This document shows, piece by piece, positions 44,742 to 55,300 of a DNA stretch of 64,000 bases. Source of the DNA: Ignavibacteria bacterium (GTDB lineage Bacteria > Bacteroidota > Ignavibacteria > Kapaibacteriales > UBA4661). The position numbers and the translations under genes were made by a program. Below the pieces are notes generated by a model. The model did no database searches, was not told the DNA's origin, and saw only the letters and a program-made list of their open reading frames with translations. Within the stretch, counting starts at the first letter, position 1; every line of letters begins with the position of its first letter. The stretch lies in contig JACVZY010000012.1 of NCBI GenBank assembly GCA_014654705.1, forward strand, positions 25,464-89,463. The letters are read 5' to 3'.

Positions 44742-45677
44742 TTATTTTTTTGTTTTGCGTACAAGATCTTCTACGTCCATACCTTGTTCCTTTAGCATCT
44801 GCCGAAGTCCGTCATAATCGGCATCAGTAGCAGGAAGAAGTCCTTCGATGCCATAAAGATTGATCATCACGGGTTTGCCTTCGGGCGATTTAGCAAAATC
44901 AATAAGCGCCTGAACAATACGGGCTTTCATATCGGGTGGGAAGTCGCGCCGGAAACTAATTGGGTCGTTCGTCATCATATCGGTATAGCCGATATTGATT
45001 ACCTTATCGGCAACATCGGGGTACTGCTTGAGCACGAGTGCTCGTGCATCTTGAATTTCACCACTCTTTTTGTCCGGTGCCGAGTAGTATGCGGCTCCGG
45101 CATCAACTTGGCGTTGATAGATCATCATTACAACATTATCATGGCGCTGCGCAAATACTTCTTGCCCAGGTTTGATACCGTACTTACGAAGCATTGCTTT
45201 GGGCAATACATAGCCCGAACCAGATGCGGGGTCGGTATAAGCTATCCGTTTGCCTTGCAAATCTTGTATTGAGCGAATGCCACTTTCAACGTGTGCCAGA
45301 AATTGCCCACCATATGAGGTATCACCATTGCGGCGGACAACTTTGAGTGCAGCAGTTGCTCCATATTTTTGATTTGCCAGAATATAGCTGAATGTCGTTA
45401 TCATCGCAATATCTACCTTTGCTGTTCCAAAACCTTCAATGGCAACGATATAGTTTGCCGGCATTGAGGCTTTGAAATGATACCCCGTTTTATCGTGAAG
45501 ATAGGTCATCATTTTTTCGGCACTGGTCAATATTTTTCCTGCCTCCTGGGAGGGAACAAGCGCCAATCGAATGGGATTGGCGGCAGAACCGAAATCGCCC
45601 GTCAATGCAAACTGTTCAAATGACAGTTTTGCAAGAATGAGCAGCAGAATTGGTAGATAAATTTTGGCGTATTTCAT
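44742..45677 (-). CDS. PhnD-like periplasmic phosphate/phosphonate-binding protein
   Basis: A 311-residue type 2 periplasmic binding protein. N-terminal hydrophobic signal (IYLPILLLILAKLSFEQFAL), then IRLALVPSQEAGKILTSAEK, VDIAMITTFSYILANQ, IQDLQGKRIAYTDPASGSGY and DAGAAYYSA, all PhnD/PtxB-type landmarks. It should bind a phosphorus oxyanion or a related small anion, but no ABC permease or ATPase gene is adjacent. The ATG at 45677 is chosen because the signal begins there. A possible -7 element, TAATTTTG, lies at 45748-45741. Confidence 0.85.
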   Translation of the reverse strand: MKYAKIYLPILLLILAKLSFEQFALTGDFGSAANPIRLALVPSQEAGKILTSAEKMMTYLHDKTGYHFKASMPANYIVAIEGFGTAKVDIAMITTFSYILANQKYGATAALKVVRRNGDTSYGGQFLAHVESGIRSIQDLQGKRIAYTDPASGSGYVLPKAMLRKYGIKPGQEVFAQRHDNVVMMIYQRQVDAGAAYYSAPDKKSGEIQDARALVLKQYPDVADKVINIGYTDMMTNDPISFRRDFPPDMKARIVQALIDFAKSPEGKPVMINLYGIEGLLPATDADYDGLRQMLKEQGMDVEDLVRKTKK

Positions 45678-45761
45678 TGTGAAATTGTACTGCAAAAACT
45701 GATGTGGTGCAGATGTGGTTCAGAAAAAACTTGCTATATTCAAAATTACACATTTGTTTTG

Positions 45762-46562
45762 TCAATACGCATAAAAACCCTTTTCTGCTTGCAGACCCGT
45801 CCAACCCGCAGAGGCATACTGCCGAAGCAGCCTGCAGGCACGGTAGCGCTCTTGCTTGTATTCGCCAAAGAGTGCGTCGAGAAGCATCACAACTGTATCC
45901 AAGCCAATTTCGTCCGCCCATTCGAGAGGTCCCTTCGGGTAGTTTGTACCAAGCCGCATTGCTTCGTCTATTTCTGCCGCGCTCGATACATTTTCCATCA
46001 CAGCAAAAGCCGCCTCATTTGCCAGCATTGCCACAATACGCGGCGTGACAAAACCAACAATATCCTCGATTTTTTCCAAATGCAGCCCCAAGCCACCCAA
46101 AAATTTATCCGTCTGCAAGAGCGCTTCTCTGCTCATCGAAAGCGAATGGCAAAATTCCAGCGTTTTGACTGAAGGAAAAAAGCCGGGTAAGAAATTCACG
46201 CGGGCAATATTCGGAATGCCAAGGAGCGCAGAAAGCTGTGTGGCAGTAAAGTTCGGAGTGGAGGAAAGCAGCGTGAGATTGGGATACGCCGCCATAGCAT
46301 CCATCAGAAACGGGTTTGGCGTAGGAATCGGCGTAGTAGAGCAGTCAATGACCAGATGTGGTGGCGACGGTGAAGAAGCAATGTCATCCAGAATGTAGTT
46401 TTCAAACGGTAATAAATCTTCGTCGTATTCATCGGCAAAGATATGAAACGGTACATTTTTTTCTGCCAAGAGACCCGCAAGCGCAACAGCACTCCGCTCG
46501 TCGGTGTCGTCGGGAAGCAGAAACACAACAGGTTGAGAATCAGTCAGTCGGAAAATTGCCAC
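45762..46562 (-). CDS. 3-hydroxyacyl-CoA dehydrogenase-like protein, degenerate N-terminus
   Basis: About 266 residues. The C-terminal half is a clear 3HCDH domain: IVGFVTPRIVAMLANEAAF, EIDEAMRLGTNYPKGPLEWA and LLRQYASAGWTGL. The N-terminal half has a Rossmann-like layout but lacks the GxGxxG loop, and the usual catalytic HFFNP is replaced by NFLPGFF. It therefore may not be an active dehydrogenase. The start is probably the GTG at 46562 with AAGGGA upstream; a TTG at 46583 is the alternative. Unlinked to other beta-oxidation genes. Confidence 0.75.
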   Translation of the reverse strand: MAIFRLTDSQPVVFLLPDDTDERSAVALAGLLAEKNVPFHIFADEYDEDLLPFENYILDDIASSPSPPHLVIDCSTTPIPTPNPFLMDAMAAYPNLTLLSSTPNFTATQLSALLGIPNIARVNFLPGFFPSVKTLEFCHSLSMSREALLQTDKFLGGLGLHLEKIEDIVGFVTPRIVAMLANEAAFAVMENVSSAAEIDEAMRLGTNYPKGPLEWADEIGLDTVVMLLDALFGEYKQERYRACRLLRQYASAGWTGLQAEKGFYAY

Positions 46563-47177
46563 AGTAGTATCCCTTGAATTCAAGTAATTGAGTGCAGACG
46601 TTGATAGAAGAAAAATAGCATACTTGTATCTTGATACAGAGCAGAAAGCCCACGACTAGCGCTCTGCTACCAATGAACGTTCGCGAATATGCCAACATTT
46701 TTTCCAAGCGGAAAGATACAAAATTTACATCAAACAAACAGAAGGCTCCGACAAATCAGTAATTGCAGCACAGTCAATTACGTGTCTTTTTCTCATTTTA
46801 CCAAATTCTGAGTCCTGTTTGGAAAGAAATTGGTGTAGTTGAGATATAGGCACTAATAATTTGGTGTTGTAATGAGAGGTTGTGTAGTGACCTGTCATGA
46901 AGCCACTCAGGTAGGAAAAATGCTTGCTTCGGAAGCGGAAATCAAACGAACAGCGGTGTGTACAGCTATGTCCGAATAAACATTTTCAAAGTCTTGTGTT
47001 GACAGCCGATGAGTACGAAATGAAAAACATGCTTGGTAGGCAAAACCGAAAAGCAAAGAGATATCCTAAGGCTTGGAAGAGCTTGTACAAGCCGTAACAG
47101 TGGTGGTAGAATGTGAATTTAAGTGAAAAAGATTATCTACATTGCTCAATTAGGAAAAAACACTAAACTGACTATGC
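46563..47177. other. Long intergenic region (615 bp), content unclear
   Basis: No ORF longer than about 60 codons, no RNA gene or clear terminator. A stretch near 46870-47100 has short coding-like runs broken by stops in several frames and could be a decayed gene, but I cannot name a source. Presumed promoter of the leftward 3HCDH-like gene. Confidence 0.35.
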
Positions 47178-48176
47178 CTATTTTGAAGGGTACAGTGCTT
47201 CTTCAAACATCTGAACGCAAACACAAGGATATACAGCGTGTTCAGCCGTTCCTATACCAATACTTCGAGCTGCTGGGTTCAAAATATTAACTCGGTGTCC
47301 GCGCCCCTGTATACCATCATCCAGCAACAGCCCAACAACAAGCATTCGTGCTGACTTTGCACCATATCCAATATTTTCTCCCAATGATTTTCTATGAAAC
47401 GCATAGCGCTGAAGCCGCTCGTCCGGTAAGGAACCATCCGTACCACGATGACCAAAATGCCGATGTTGCCCTAAATCGTCCGCGTGGTCTTGTGCCGCCA
47501 ATTTTAGTGGCAATGCGTATTTGAGGGCGTTCAGCGGTGGTGTGTTCATTAGTGTTTGCACAACTTCCCGCAAAACAATCATTCCTTCACGAGGTGCAAT
47601 AATACTGGCATTCATCGCAAATTCTTCTTCAACGGCTTGAATATAAGCGGCTGGTCGTTGTCGCAGAGTGTTGATTTCTCGAAATATCGCATCCTCCAAA
47701 ACATTCATTGTGCCGCGAGTTTCTAATGTAAAGTTGCATAGCGATTTGGTAAGGTGGGAGTATTGTGAATGTAAACCGCTGGTAAATATCTGGACATAGC
47801 GAAAGTCCCTGCAAGCACTATCAATCTTGCCCATATACCACCGAAGCAAGCCGCGCCGCTCAAATATTTGGACATTAGAAGGATAATGCCTTGCCAGTGC
47901 GTTGTAATCTGCTTCCAGACTCGCCCAGTCGCCTGTTTCCCAAGCAAGAAAGCTGCGTTGTCTTCGTGCTTCCCAATCGTCAGCTTGAAACGCAAGAATA
48001 CTATCCAAAGCCTCCTTCATTTTGGGAATATCTTTGGCTGAAAGTGCTTCATTATATGCGGTTGTGAAGACGGCGATATTTTGCGAAGGCTTGCCCACCT
48101 GCCCTTCAGCAAATGAGGTAAGCCATAGAGACATCACCAATAGAAGTATCAAGGTTTGGAGTGTATTGTATCTCAT
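47178..48176 (-). CDS. Exported CAP (SCP/PR-1) domain protein with TPR-like N-terminus
   Basis: A 332-residue exported protein. Signal peptide (TLQTLILLLVMSLWLTSFAE), then about 120 residues of helical TPR-like sequence (ALDSILAFQADDWEARRQRS; YPSNVQIFERRGLLRWYMGK). The C-terminal CAP domain starts at IFREINTLRQRPAAYI and has the HFGHRGTDG, SLGENIGYG and RGHRVNILNP motifs with His and Glu of the CAP cavity. The ATG at 48176 is chosen for the signal peptide. CAP proteins in bacteria are often surface proteins of unknown activity. Confidence 0.85.
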   Translation of the reverse strand: MRYNTLQTLILLLVMSLWLTSFAEGQVGKPSQNIAVFTTAYNEALSAKDIPKMKEALDSILAFQADDWEARRQRSFLAWETGDWASLEADYNALARHYPSNVQIFERRGLLRWYMGKIDSACRDFRYVQIFTSGLHSQYSHLTKSLCNFTLETRGTMNVLEDAIFREINTLRQRPAAYIQAVEEEFAMNASIIAPREGMIVLREVVQTLMNTPPLNALKYALPLKLAAQDHADDLGQHRHFGHRGTDGSLPDERLQRYAFHRKSLGENIGYGAKSARMLVVGLLLDDGIQGRGHRVNILNPAARSIGIGTAEHAVYPCVCVQMFEEALYPSK

Positions 48177-48270
48177 CGTTATACTCAAGAAAAAAAACGA
48201 GTCGAAATATATGTAAATCAGCCCTTTCCGACAATCTTTTCTAAAAGAAAAAACCCTTACCGCGCGAACC

Positions 48271-48300
48271 TTGAGCGATAAATACTTGAGCGATAAATAT
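48271..48300 (+). repeat. Two tandem copies of a 15-bp unit
   Basis: TTGAGCGATAAATAC followed directly by TTGAGCGATAAATAT, in the region between the divergent CAP and tricorn-like genes. Possibly a regulatory repeat. Confidence 0.5.
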
Positions 48301-48399
48301 TCGTACTGAGGATTCTGGTCTTGGTTTGAAGAAAAACCTTCTTTAGATTCGTTCAACTATTCTCATTATTTTCTTACGTTTTTTTCAGGAGAAAATTTC

Positions 48400-51300
48400 A
48401 TGATGACAAGTTTACGGGTTCGTACCGTTACATTAGCTTCGGCTTGGTTTGCCTTTTTTGTAGGATTATGTATATCCATGTCGTTTGTTACCCAAACCAT
48501 TGCTACTGCTCAAACAAGCAGCACTCAAGAAACACTTTTGCTGCGCCAGCCCAGCGTTCACAGCTCGCGCATTGTGTTTGTCTATGCTGGTGACCTCTGG
48601 ATAACCTCCACACAAGGCGGTGAAGCAAAACGCCTCACCACTCACATCGGTCTGGAAACTTCACCAATGTTTTCACCCGACGGCAAACTTATTGCTTTCA
48701 CGGGCGAATACGACGGTAACACCGATGTTTTCGTCATGTCAGCCGAAGGCGGAACGCCCACGCGCCTGACCTTTCACCCCGCAGCCGACAATCTTGCCGG
48801 ATGGTCGCCCGATGGAAAAAGCGTCCTTGTACGCTCTAACAGCCATTCCAATTCCCCACGCTACGGCAAACTGTTTAAGGTCAGCCTGACCGCCGGAATG
48901 CCCGAAGCACTCCCGCTTCCGATGGCTGAACGCGGCGCATACTCACCCGACGGAACAAAACTTGCTTACAACGCTATCGGCGATGCCTTCAACACATGGA
49001 AGCGCTACGGCGGCGGGCAAAAAGCACCCGTGCGGATTATTGACCTCAAAACGCTGGACTACGAAACGATCCCAAGCGCAAATGCCAACGGTGGCGTGAA
49101 TAATTCCAATGACACGCGCTCCATCTGGCTCGGCGATGTGGTCTATTTCCTCTCCGACCGTTCGCGCATTATGAACATTTTTGGCTATAACACGCGCACT
49201 AAAACAATTGAGCAGCTCACGAAACATACCGATTACGACGTGAAATTTATGCACGGCAACGGCACGAGCATTGCTTACGAACAAGGTGGCAAAATTCATC
49301 TGCTCGACGTTACCACCAAGACCGCAAAGCCGCTTTCTATCAATGTCCAAGGCGACCAAATTGCCGTGCGTCCGCATTATGTGAAAGCTGCTCGCTTTGT
49401 CAACAATTTCGACCTTTCGTCCGGTGGCGCACGGGCGGTGTTTGAAGCACGCGGCGAAATCTTGACCGTTCCGGCAAAAAAAGGCGATATTCGCAATCTC
49501 ACCAATACGCCCGGCGTCTGTGAACGCAGTCCCACGTGGTCGCCCGACGGCAAAAACATTGCTTTTTTCTCGGATGCCGGCGGTGAATACGCACTGGTCA
49601 TCCAAGACCAAGCAGGCAAAGAAAAGCCACGTACCATCAGCCTCAGCACATCCTCTGTTTCCGCATCGTTTTTCTTTGCGCCTACTTGGTCGCCGGACAG
49701 CAAAAAAATCAGCTTTACCGATGTACGGCTCAACCTCTGGCTTCTGGACGTAGCAAGCGGAAAACTAACGGTTGTTGATAATGATGCCCACAATAATCTG
49801 AACACTTCCGGCGGCGCTATCGAATCACCACGCTGGTCGCCGGACAGCCGTTGGCTCACGTATGCAAAACGCCTTCCGGGACAGATGAATGCTGCTTTTG
49901 TCTATGAAGTCGCGACGGGCAAAGCTACACAAATTACCGATGGCATGAGCGATGCCGTAGAGCCTGTTTTCAGCCGTGATGGAAAATATTTGTTCTTTGC
50001 TGCCAGCACCAACGTTGCCACCAACGTCGGCTGGCTGGATATGGCACGTTTGGACAAACCTGTTACACGCAGCCTCTATGCCGTAGTTTTGAGCAAAGAT
50101 GCAGCTTCGCCTTTTGCACCCGAAAGCGATGAAGAAGCCGTAAAGCCTTCTTCCGACGATGCTTCCGGCGACAAAAAAGAAGAAAAAAAGGACGACAAAA
50201 AAGCAGAGAAAAAAGATGACGCTCCTAAAAAGGAAACCAAGATTGATTTTGCTGGCATTTCCCAGCGTATTGTAGCCTTGCCTTTGCCCGATAGGTCGTA
50301 TGGCAATCTTCAAACCGCCGATGGCAAGCTCTTCTTCGGCGAGTTTATTCCCAACAAACCCGGCTACACGCTGAACGTTTTTGATTTCAAAGACCGTAAG
50401 TCTTCGGTGTATGCAGAAGGTGTATCGAATCACACCATTAGCGCCGATGGTGCAAAATTCCTCTATCAAACGGGTAATGGCGCGGCGGCGGCGTTTTTCA
50501 TTGTTGATGCTAAAGCAAAACCCAATCCCGGTGACGGCAAAATAGCAGTTGATAATATGGAAGTGTATTCCGACCCGCAAGCAGAGTGGGCGCAGATGTA
50601 TCAGGAAGTCTGGCGGATTCAGCGCGATATGTTCTATGACCCTCAAATGCACGGCACGGATTGGAAAGCAATGGGCGAAAAATACCGCCCATGGGTAAAG
50701 CACGTAGCGCACCGCGCGGATTTGAATTTCATTTTTTCGGAGCTGATGGGCGAACTCGTCATCGGTCATGCTTACGTTAATGGTGGCGACTGGCAGCAGC
50801 CCGAAGCCGTTACGGTAGGTTTGCTGGGTGCGGACTATGAAGTGGCGAACGGATTCTATCGCATCAAAAAAATCTATAATGGCGAAAATTGGAACCCCAC
50901 GCTCCGCGCACCGCTCACACAGCCGGGTGTGAATGTCAATGCCGGTGATTACATTCTTGCGGTGAATGGTCGCCCGCTCACAGCCGCACAAAATCTCTAC
51001 GCACTCTTTGAAAAAACTGCCGATAAGCAAACGACGCTCACGCTCAACAGCCGCCCCAGTATGGACGGCGCACGAACAGTGGTCGTTGTGCCAACAGCAA
51101 ATGAATCGGCGCTACGCAATCGTGAGTGGATTGAGTCGAACCGCCGATTTGTAGATTCGGCTTCGCAAGGCAAACTTGCGTATGTGTATATGCCGAACAC
51201 CGGAGGCGAAGGCTATACGTCGTTCAATCGCTATTATTTCTCGCAACTCGATCGCTCCGGCGTTGTGCTGGACGAGCGCTTCAATGGCGGCGGACTTGTG

Positions 51301-51780
51301 GCAGATTACGTGATTGATATGCTCAATCGCCCTGTGCTGGCAGGCTGGGAAAGCCGTTATGGGAAACAATTCCTTTCGCCGCGAGCGTCTATTTTTGGTC
51401 CCAAAGTGATGATTGTAAACGAGTATGCCGGTTCGGGCGGCGACGCTATGCCGCAATACTTCCGTCGCCGTGGTCTTGGAAAATTGGTCGGAAAGCGCAC
51501 GTGGGGTGGTTTGGTCGGTATTTCAGGTTATCCGCCGCTTTTGGATGGCGGTAGCGTTACCTCGCCGAGCTTCGGTACGATTTCCCCCGAAGGCGCGTGG
51601 GAAGTGGAGAACGTCGGTGTTGCGCCTGACATCGAAGTAGAAGTTGACCCCAAACTCACGGCGCAAGGTCGCGACCCGCAGTTGGAAAAAGCTATTGAGC
51701 AAGCAATGAGCGAACTCAAAGTGAACCCTGTGAAATTGCCCTCACGCCCTGCACCGCCTGTCGAACGAGCACGGCAGTAA
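48400..51780 (+). CDS. Tricorn-like S41 peptidase
   Basis: A 1126-residue exported protease. Signal peptide (LASAWFAFFVGLCISMSFVT), then an N-terminal six-bladed and a second beta-propeller with WD40-like repeats (FSPDGKLIAFTGEYDG; WSPDGKNIAFFSDAGG; WSPDSKKISFTD), a Lys/Asp/Glu linker near residue 585-615, a tricorn C1 domain, a PDZ domain (VNAGDYILAVNGRPLTAAQN) and the S41 catalytic domain with the nucleophile Ser in VNEYAGSGGDAMPQYFR and a nearby GKRTWGG. The family degrades peptides in the periplasm or outside the cell. Length is typical. Confidence 0.93.
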   Translation: MMTSLRVRTVTLASAWFAFFVGLCISMSFVTQTIATAQTSSTQETLLLRQPSVHSSRIVFVYAGDLWITSTQGGEAKRLTTHIGLETSPMFSPDGKLIAFTGEYDGNTDVFVMSAEGGTPTRLTFHPAADNLAGWSPDGKSVLVRSNSHSNSPRYGKLFKVSLTAGMPEALPLPMAERGAYSPDGTKLAYNAIGDAFNTWKRYGGGQKAPVRIIDLKTLDYETIPSANANGGVNNSNDTRSIWLGDVVYFLSDRSRIMNIFGYNTRTKTIEQLTKHTDYDVKFMHGNGTSIAYEQGGKIHLLDVTTKTAKPLSINVQGDQIAVRPHYVKAARFVNNFDLSSGGARAVFEARGEILTVPAKKGDIRNLTNTPGVCERSPTWSPDGKNIAFFSDAGGEYALVIQDQAGKEKPRTISLSTSSVSASFFFAPTWSPDSKKISFTDVRLNLWLLDVASGKLTVVDNDAHNNLNTSGGAIESPRWSPDSRWLTYAKRLPGQMNAAFVYEVATGKATQITDGMSDAVEPVFSRDGKYLFFAASTNVATNVGWLDMARLDKPVTRSLYAVVLSKDAASPFAPESDEEAVKPSSDDASGDKKEEKKDDKKAEKKDDAPKKETKIDFAGISQRIVALPLPDRSYGNLQTADGKLFFGEFIPNKPGYTLNVFDFKDRKSSVYAEGVSNHTISADGAKFLYQTGNGAAAAFFIVDAKAKPNPGDGKIAVDNMEVYSDPQAEWAQMYQEVWRIQRDMFYDPQMHGTDWKAMGEKYRPWVKHVAHRADLNFIFSELMGELVIGHAYVNGGDWQQPEAVTVGLLGADYEVANGFYRIKKIYNGENWNPTLRAPLTQPGVNVNAGDYILAVNGRPLTAAQNLYALFEKTADKQTTLTLNSRPSMDGARTVVVVPTANESALRNREWIESNRRFVDSASQGKLAYVYMPNTGGEGYTSFNRYYFSQLDRSGVVLDERFNGGGLVADYVIDMLNRPVLAGWESRYGKQFLSPRASIFGPKVMIVNEYAGSGGDAMPQYFRRRGLGKLVGKRTWGGLVGISGYPPLLDGGSVTSPSFGTISPEGAWEVENVGVAPDIEVEVDPKLTAQGRDPQLEKAIEQAMSELKVNPVKLPSRPAPPVERARQ

Positions 51781-52314
51781 AACATTTCTTGCGGCAAATT
51801 GGAGTTTGGTCGTAATACACATATTGCCCCAAATTCCCGAAGTTCTCAGGCTTCAAAAAACACTTCGGCGAAGAAGCGCATAAGGACTTGGTCTTTCACT
51901 TCCTGAATGCGCTTCTGCCCCCGAAGCACAGCGCGGGTCCGCAAGGCGGAATATACCAAAGGAAGTATAGGAATATGAGGCATCGCTGAAGTATTATCGC
52001 GGCTCGCAGAACGTGATGGACACAGCGACAGAAGAAGAAGCAACGAAAGGACACGTAGAGATGCGGCAACGAGAAGGCATTACTTGTAACCTTAACTCCT
52101 AGACTTATCGGTAAGCGATATAACCATATCAACGGAGCTGAGTGCCGATGAGATTTAGAGCTTGTAAAGCGCAGCGCTCTTGCTGCAACTCCACCGTGCA
52201 CTTTTGCGTCATTGCCAAAGACACAGAATTTGTGTAGATTCGTAGTCACCATTGAAATTCATCATCGAATACGACTTGAAGCGCTCTACTCTCTTTCCCA
52301 ATATTGCAAATGCC
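51781..52314. other. Intergenic region (534 bp) with a small leftward ORF
   Basis: Mostly without features. The minus strand from 51983 to 51846 encodes 45 residues (MPHIPILPLVYSALRTRAVL...), with protein-like composition ending RFFAEVFFEA; it could be a small gene or a gene remnant. No RNA gene seen. Confidence 0.35.
51846..51983 (-). CDS. Possible small protein or gene remnant
   Basis: 45 codons from an ATG at 51983, sequence hydrophobic at the start and basic/acidic after (RGQKRIQEVKDQVLMRFF). Upstream the frame stays open to 52043, but no family is recognised, and the frame could be chance. Confidence 0.2.
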   Translation of the reverse strand: MPHIPILPLVYSALRTRAVLRGQKRIQEVKDQVLMRFFAEVFFEA

Positions 52315-55300
52315 ATGACTAACTATCAATCGCTCTACGACCGCATCATTACTCGTCTCCGCGCCGTCCGCTCCAAAGAATTGACGCTTTCACTCACATC
52401 GGGTTTGCTTCTCGCCGGAGCGTGTTCGCTGGGGCTGCTGCTTATCCTCACGGGCATAGAGGCACTGGCATACTCAGGCATACTTTCGCGGACAACGATG
52501 GTTATTCTCTGGCTCATAGGAACGCTTGCCGCTATCGGTGCTTTTGCAGGCAAAGCACTCATGCGGCTTGTGGGAATGCAGCCTAAAGACAGCGAAGACA
52601 CTATGGCACTCCGCGTGGGGCGTGTTTATGACGATGTGCAAGATAAACTCCTGAATGCGCTTCAACTCTACCGTTCCAGCACAGCACAGACGGCTTTTTC
52701 CAGCGAGCTGGCATTGGCAAATTTTGGTGCAATCGGCACAAGGGCAGAAGCACTCGACTTTGAAGCAATTTTAGACAGAAAACCCCGCAAGACCGCACTT
52801 ATACTGTTTTTCAGCGTTGCTGTGCTGACAGCGCTTGTATTTGCTTTGTTTCCGGGCACAATGGGTTCGGCACTTTACCGTTTGAGCCATTTCAGGCAGT
52901 CGTTTATTCCGCCCGCACCCTTTATGCTTGTCTTGGAGCCTATACAACAAAAGGTTTTGCGCGGCGCAACAGTGGAAATTCGCGTCCGTGCTGCCCAAAA
53001 TCCCGAAGCAAACAAATTCGCGCCGCCCACAGAAATTATGCTCCGTCTGCGTGAAAAATTGGACGGCGCTTCAGGCGACGAAACCTTTGATTCTTTCACA
53101 CTCCGCCCCGATTCTACGGGCGTATTTCGCTTCCAAGTTCCGGCAGTAAAGCGTAGCGTGGAAATGTATGCAGAAGTGGCGTGGTATCTGGATTTTGTTC
53201 GCTCAGAGCGCGGCGCAATTACGGTCTTCGACCGCCCCGATATTCGCGGTCTTTCCGGCAGCGTTACGCCGCCCGCCTATACCAAAACGCCACCCCGCAG
53301 CCTTGATGAGAACTCGGCTTCGGTGATGTCGCTCATTGGGTCACGTGTAGAACTGACGGCACTTTCCAACAAACCTCTCAAATCCGCAGAAATTGTACTT
53401 TTGAAAAACTCCGCAGGTGGCGACTCTACCAAACGCGACACCGTGCGAGTTCCTCTGAAGACCAACGACCGCCGCGCAACGGGAGCTTTTTCCGTGAATT
53501 TTTCGGGTGAATATTTCTTGCGCATCGTGGACGAAAACGGGGAGGAAAATGCCGATCCTATTCGCTATTCTGTGCTTGCGCTGAGGGATGCTCCGCCTTC
53601 CATCACACTTTTGCAGCCGACCGCTGATGTGGAATTGACCGAAAGCGGCTTGCTTCCTATCAAGGCGGCTATTGCTGATGATTACGGATTTTCGGGGCTG
53701 AAACTGCACTACCGACGCACTGAATCGCGCTATTCACCCCCTCAGGAGAAATTTTCTCAGATTTCTCTTGGCTTTATGGGCAGCGAAAAGTCGCTGGAAA
53801 TACCATATATCTGGGATTTGAACAAGGTTGGTCTTGCGCCATCGGACAAATATGAATTTTTCCTCGAAGTAACGGATAACGACGTTGTAACGGGTCCCAA
53901 GTCTGCCCGCACGAACACTATTTCGGTTCGCTTACCTTCACTTGATGAGATTTTCAAGGAGGCAGATAAAACGCAGGAAATCGCGGCAAAGGATTTGCAA
54001 AAAGTTCTCAAAGATGCCGAAACAATGAAACGCGATATGGAAGAAATTTCCCGCGAACTCCGCAAGCAGCAAGAAAAGCCACAAGCGGACTGGAAAGAGA
54101 AAAAGCGACTGGAAGATATGCTCAAAAAGCAAGACGATATGCAGAAGCGCGTCGAAAATGTGCAGAAGCAGCTTGAAGACATGACGCAGAAACTTCAGCA
54201 AAACCAAAGCATCTCGCCCGAAACCATGCAGCAATACATGGAAGTCCAAAAACTTCTCAAGCAGGTGAACGTGCCCGAAATGCAAAAAGCGATGCAGCAA
54301 ATGCAAAAGGCGCTTGACCAAATGCAGCCGGAACAACTCCAACAGGCATTGCAAAAATTTCAGTTCAACGAGGAAGAGTTCAAAAAATCTATTGAGCGGA
54401 CGATGAAAATTCTGAAGCGTGTGCAGGCAAATCAAAAATCGGACGAACTCGCCAAACGCGCAAAGGAACTGGAAGAACAGCAACGCGACCTCGAAAAGCA
54501 AATGGAAAACGCCAACATGAACGACCAGCAAAAGCGCGAGGAAATGGCGGAAAAGCAAGAACGCCTGAAAGAAGATATGCAAAACCTGAGCAAAGAAACC
54601 GAAGACCTCGAAAAATTGATGAAGGATATCCAGGAAAAAGGTGGCAAAGATATGCCAATGGAAGAAATGAAAAAGGCTCAGGAAGCGCTTCAAAAGGAAG
54701 AAACCGAAAAAGCGATGCAAGACGCGAAAGAGCAGATGAAGCAAGGCAACCAACAGCAAGCAAAGCAGCAACAGCAAAAAGCGCAGCAAAACTTGCAGAA
54801 GTTCGCCCAGCAAATGCAAAATCTCAAAAAGGAAATGCAGCGCAACATTCAGCAAGAAGCAATTAAGCAGCTTCAGAAGTCAACGCAGAATATGCTCGAA
54901 CTCTCGAAGCGCCAAGAGCAACTCAAGCAGCAAAGCCAAAACATGGACTACAATTCCACGCAATTCCGCGATGCTGCCCAAGACCAAGCAAACGCGCTAC
55001 AAGACCTGAAAAATGTGATTAGCCGGATGTCGGAACTGGCACAAAAATCCTTCGCCGTTACGCCCGAAATGGGCAAAGAGCTTGGCGAAGCAATGCAGCA
55101 AATGGAAAGCGCCACCCAAAGCCTTGAAGACCGCAACGCCCAGCAAGCCGGACAGCAACAAGGCGGCGCAATGTCTGCCATGAACCGTGCAGCAGCGCAG
55201 ATGCAAGCTATGCTGGGGCAAATGCAGCAAGGCAATGGTCCCGGCGGCGGACAGCAACCGGGCGAGAATGGTGAAGGCATGGGACAAGGCAGTGGCTCCA

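Noticed and set aside
51896..52252. 118-codon minus-strand ORF before the DUF4175 gene
   Set aside because: Composition rich in C, F and R; begins in the presumed leader of the plus-strand gene; probably a chance frame.
53938..54855. 305-codon minus-strand frame inside the DUF4175 gene
   Set aside because: Mirror image of the coiled-coil codons (runs of L, F and H); an antisense artefact of the low-complexity region.
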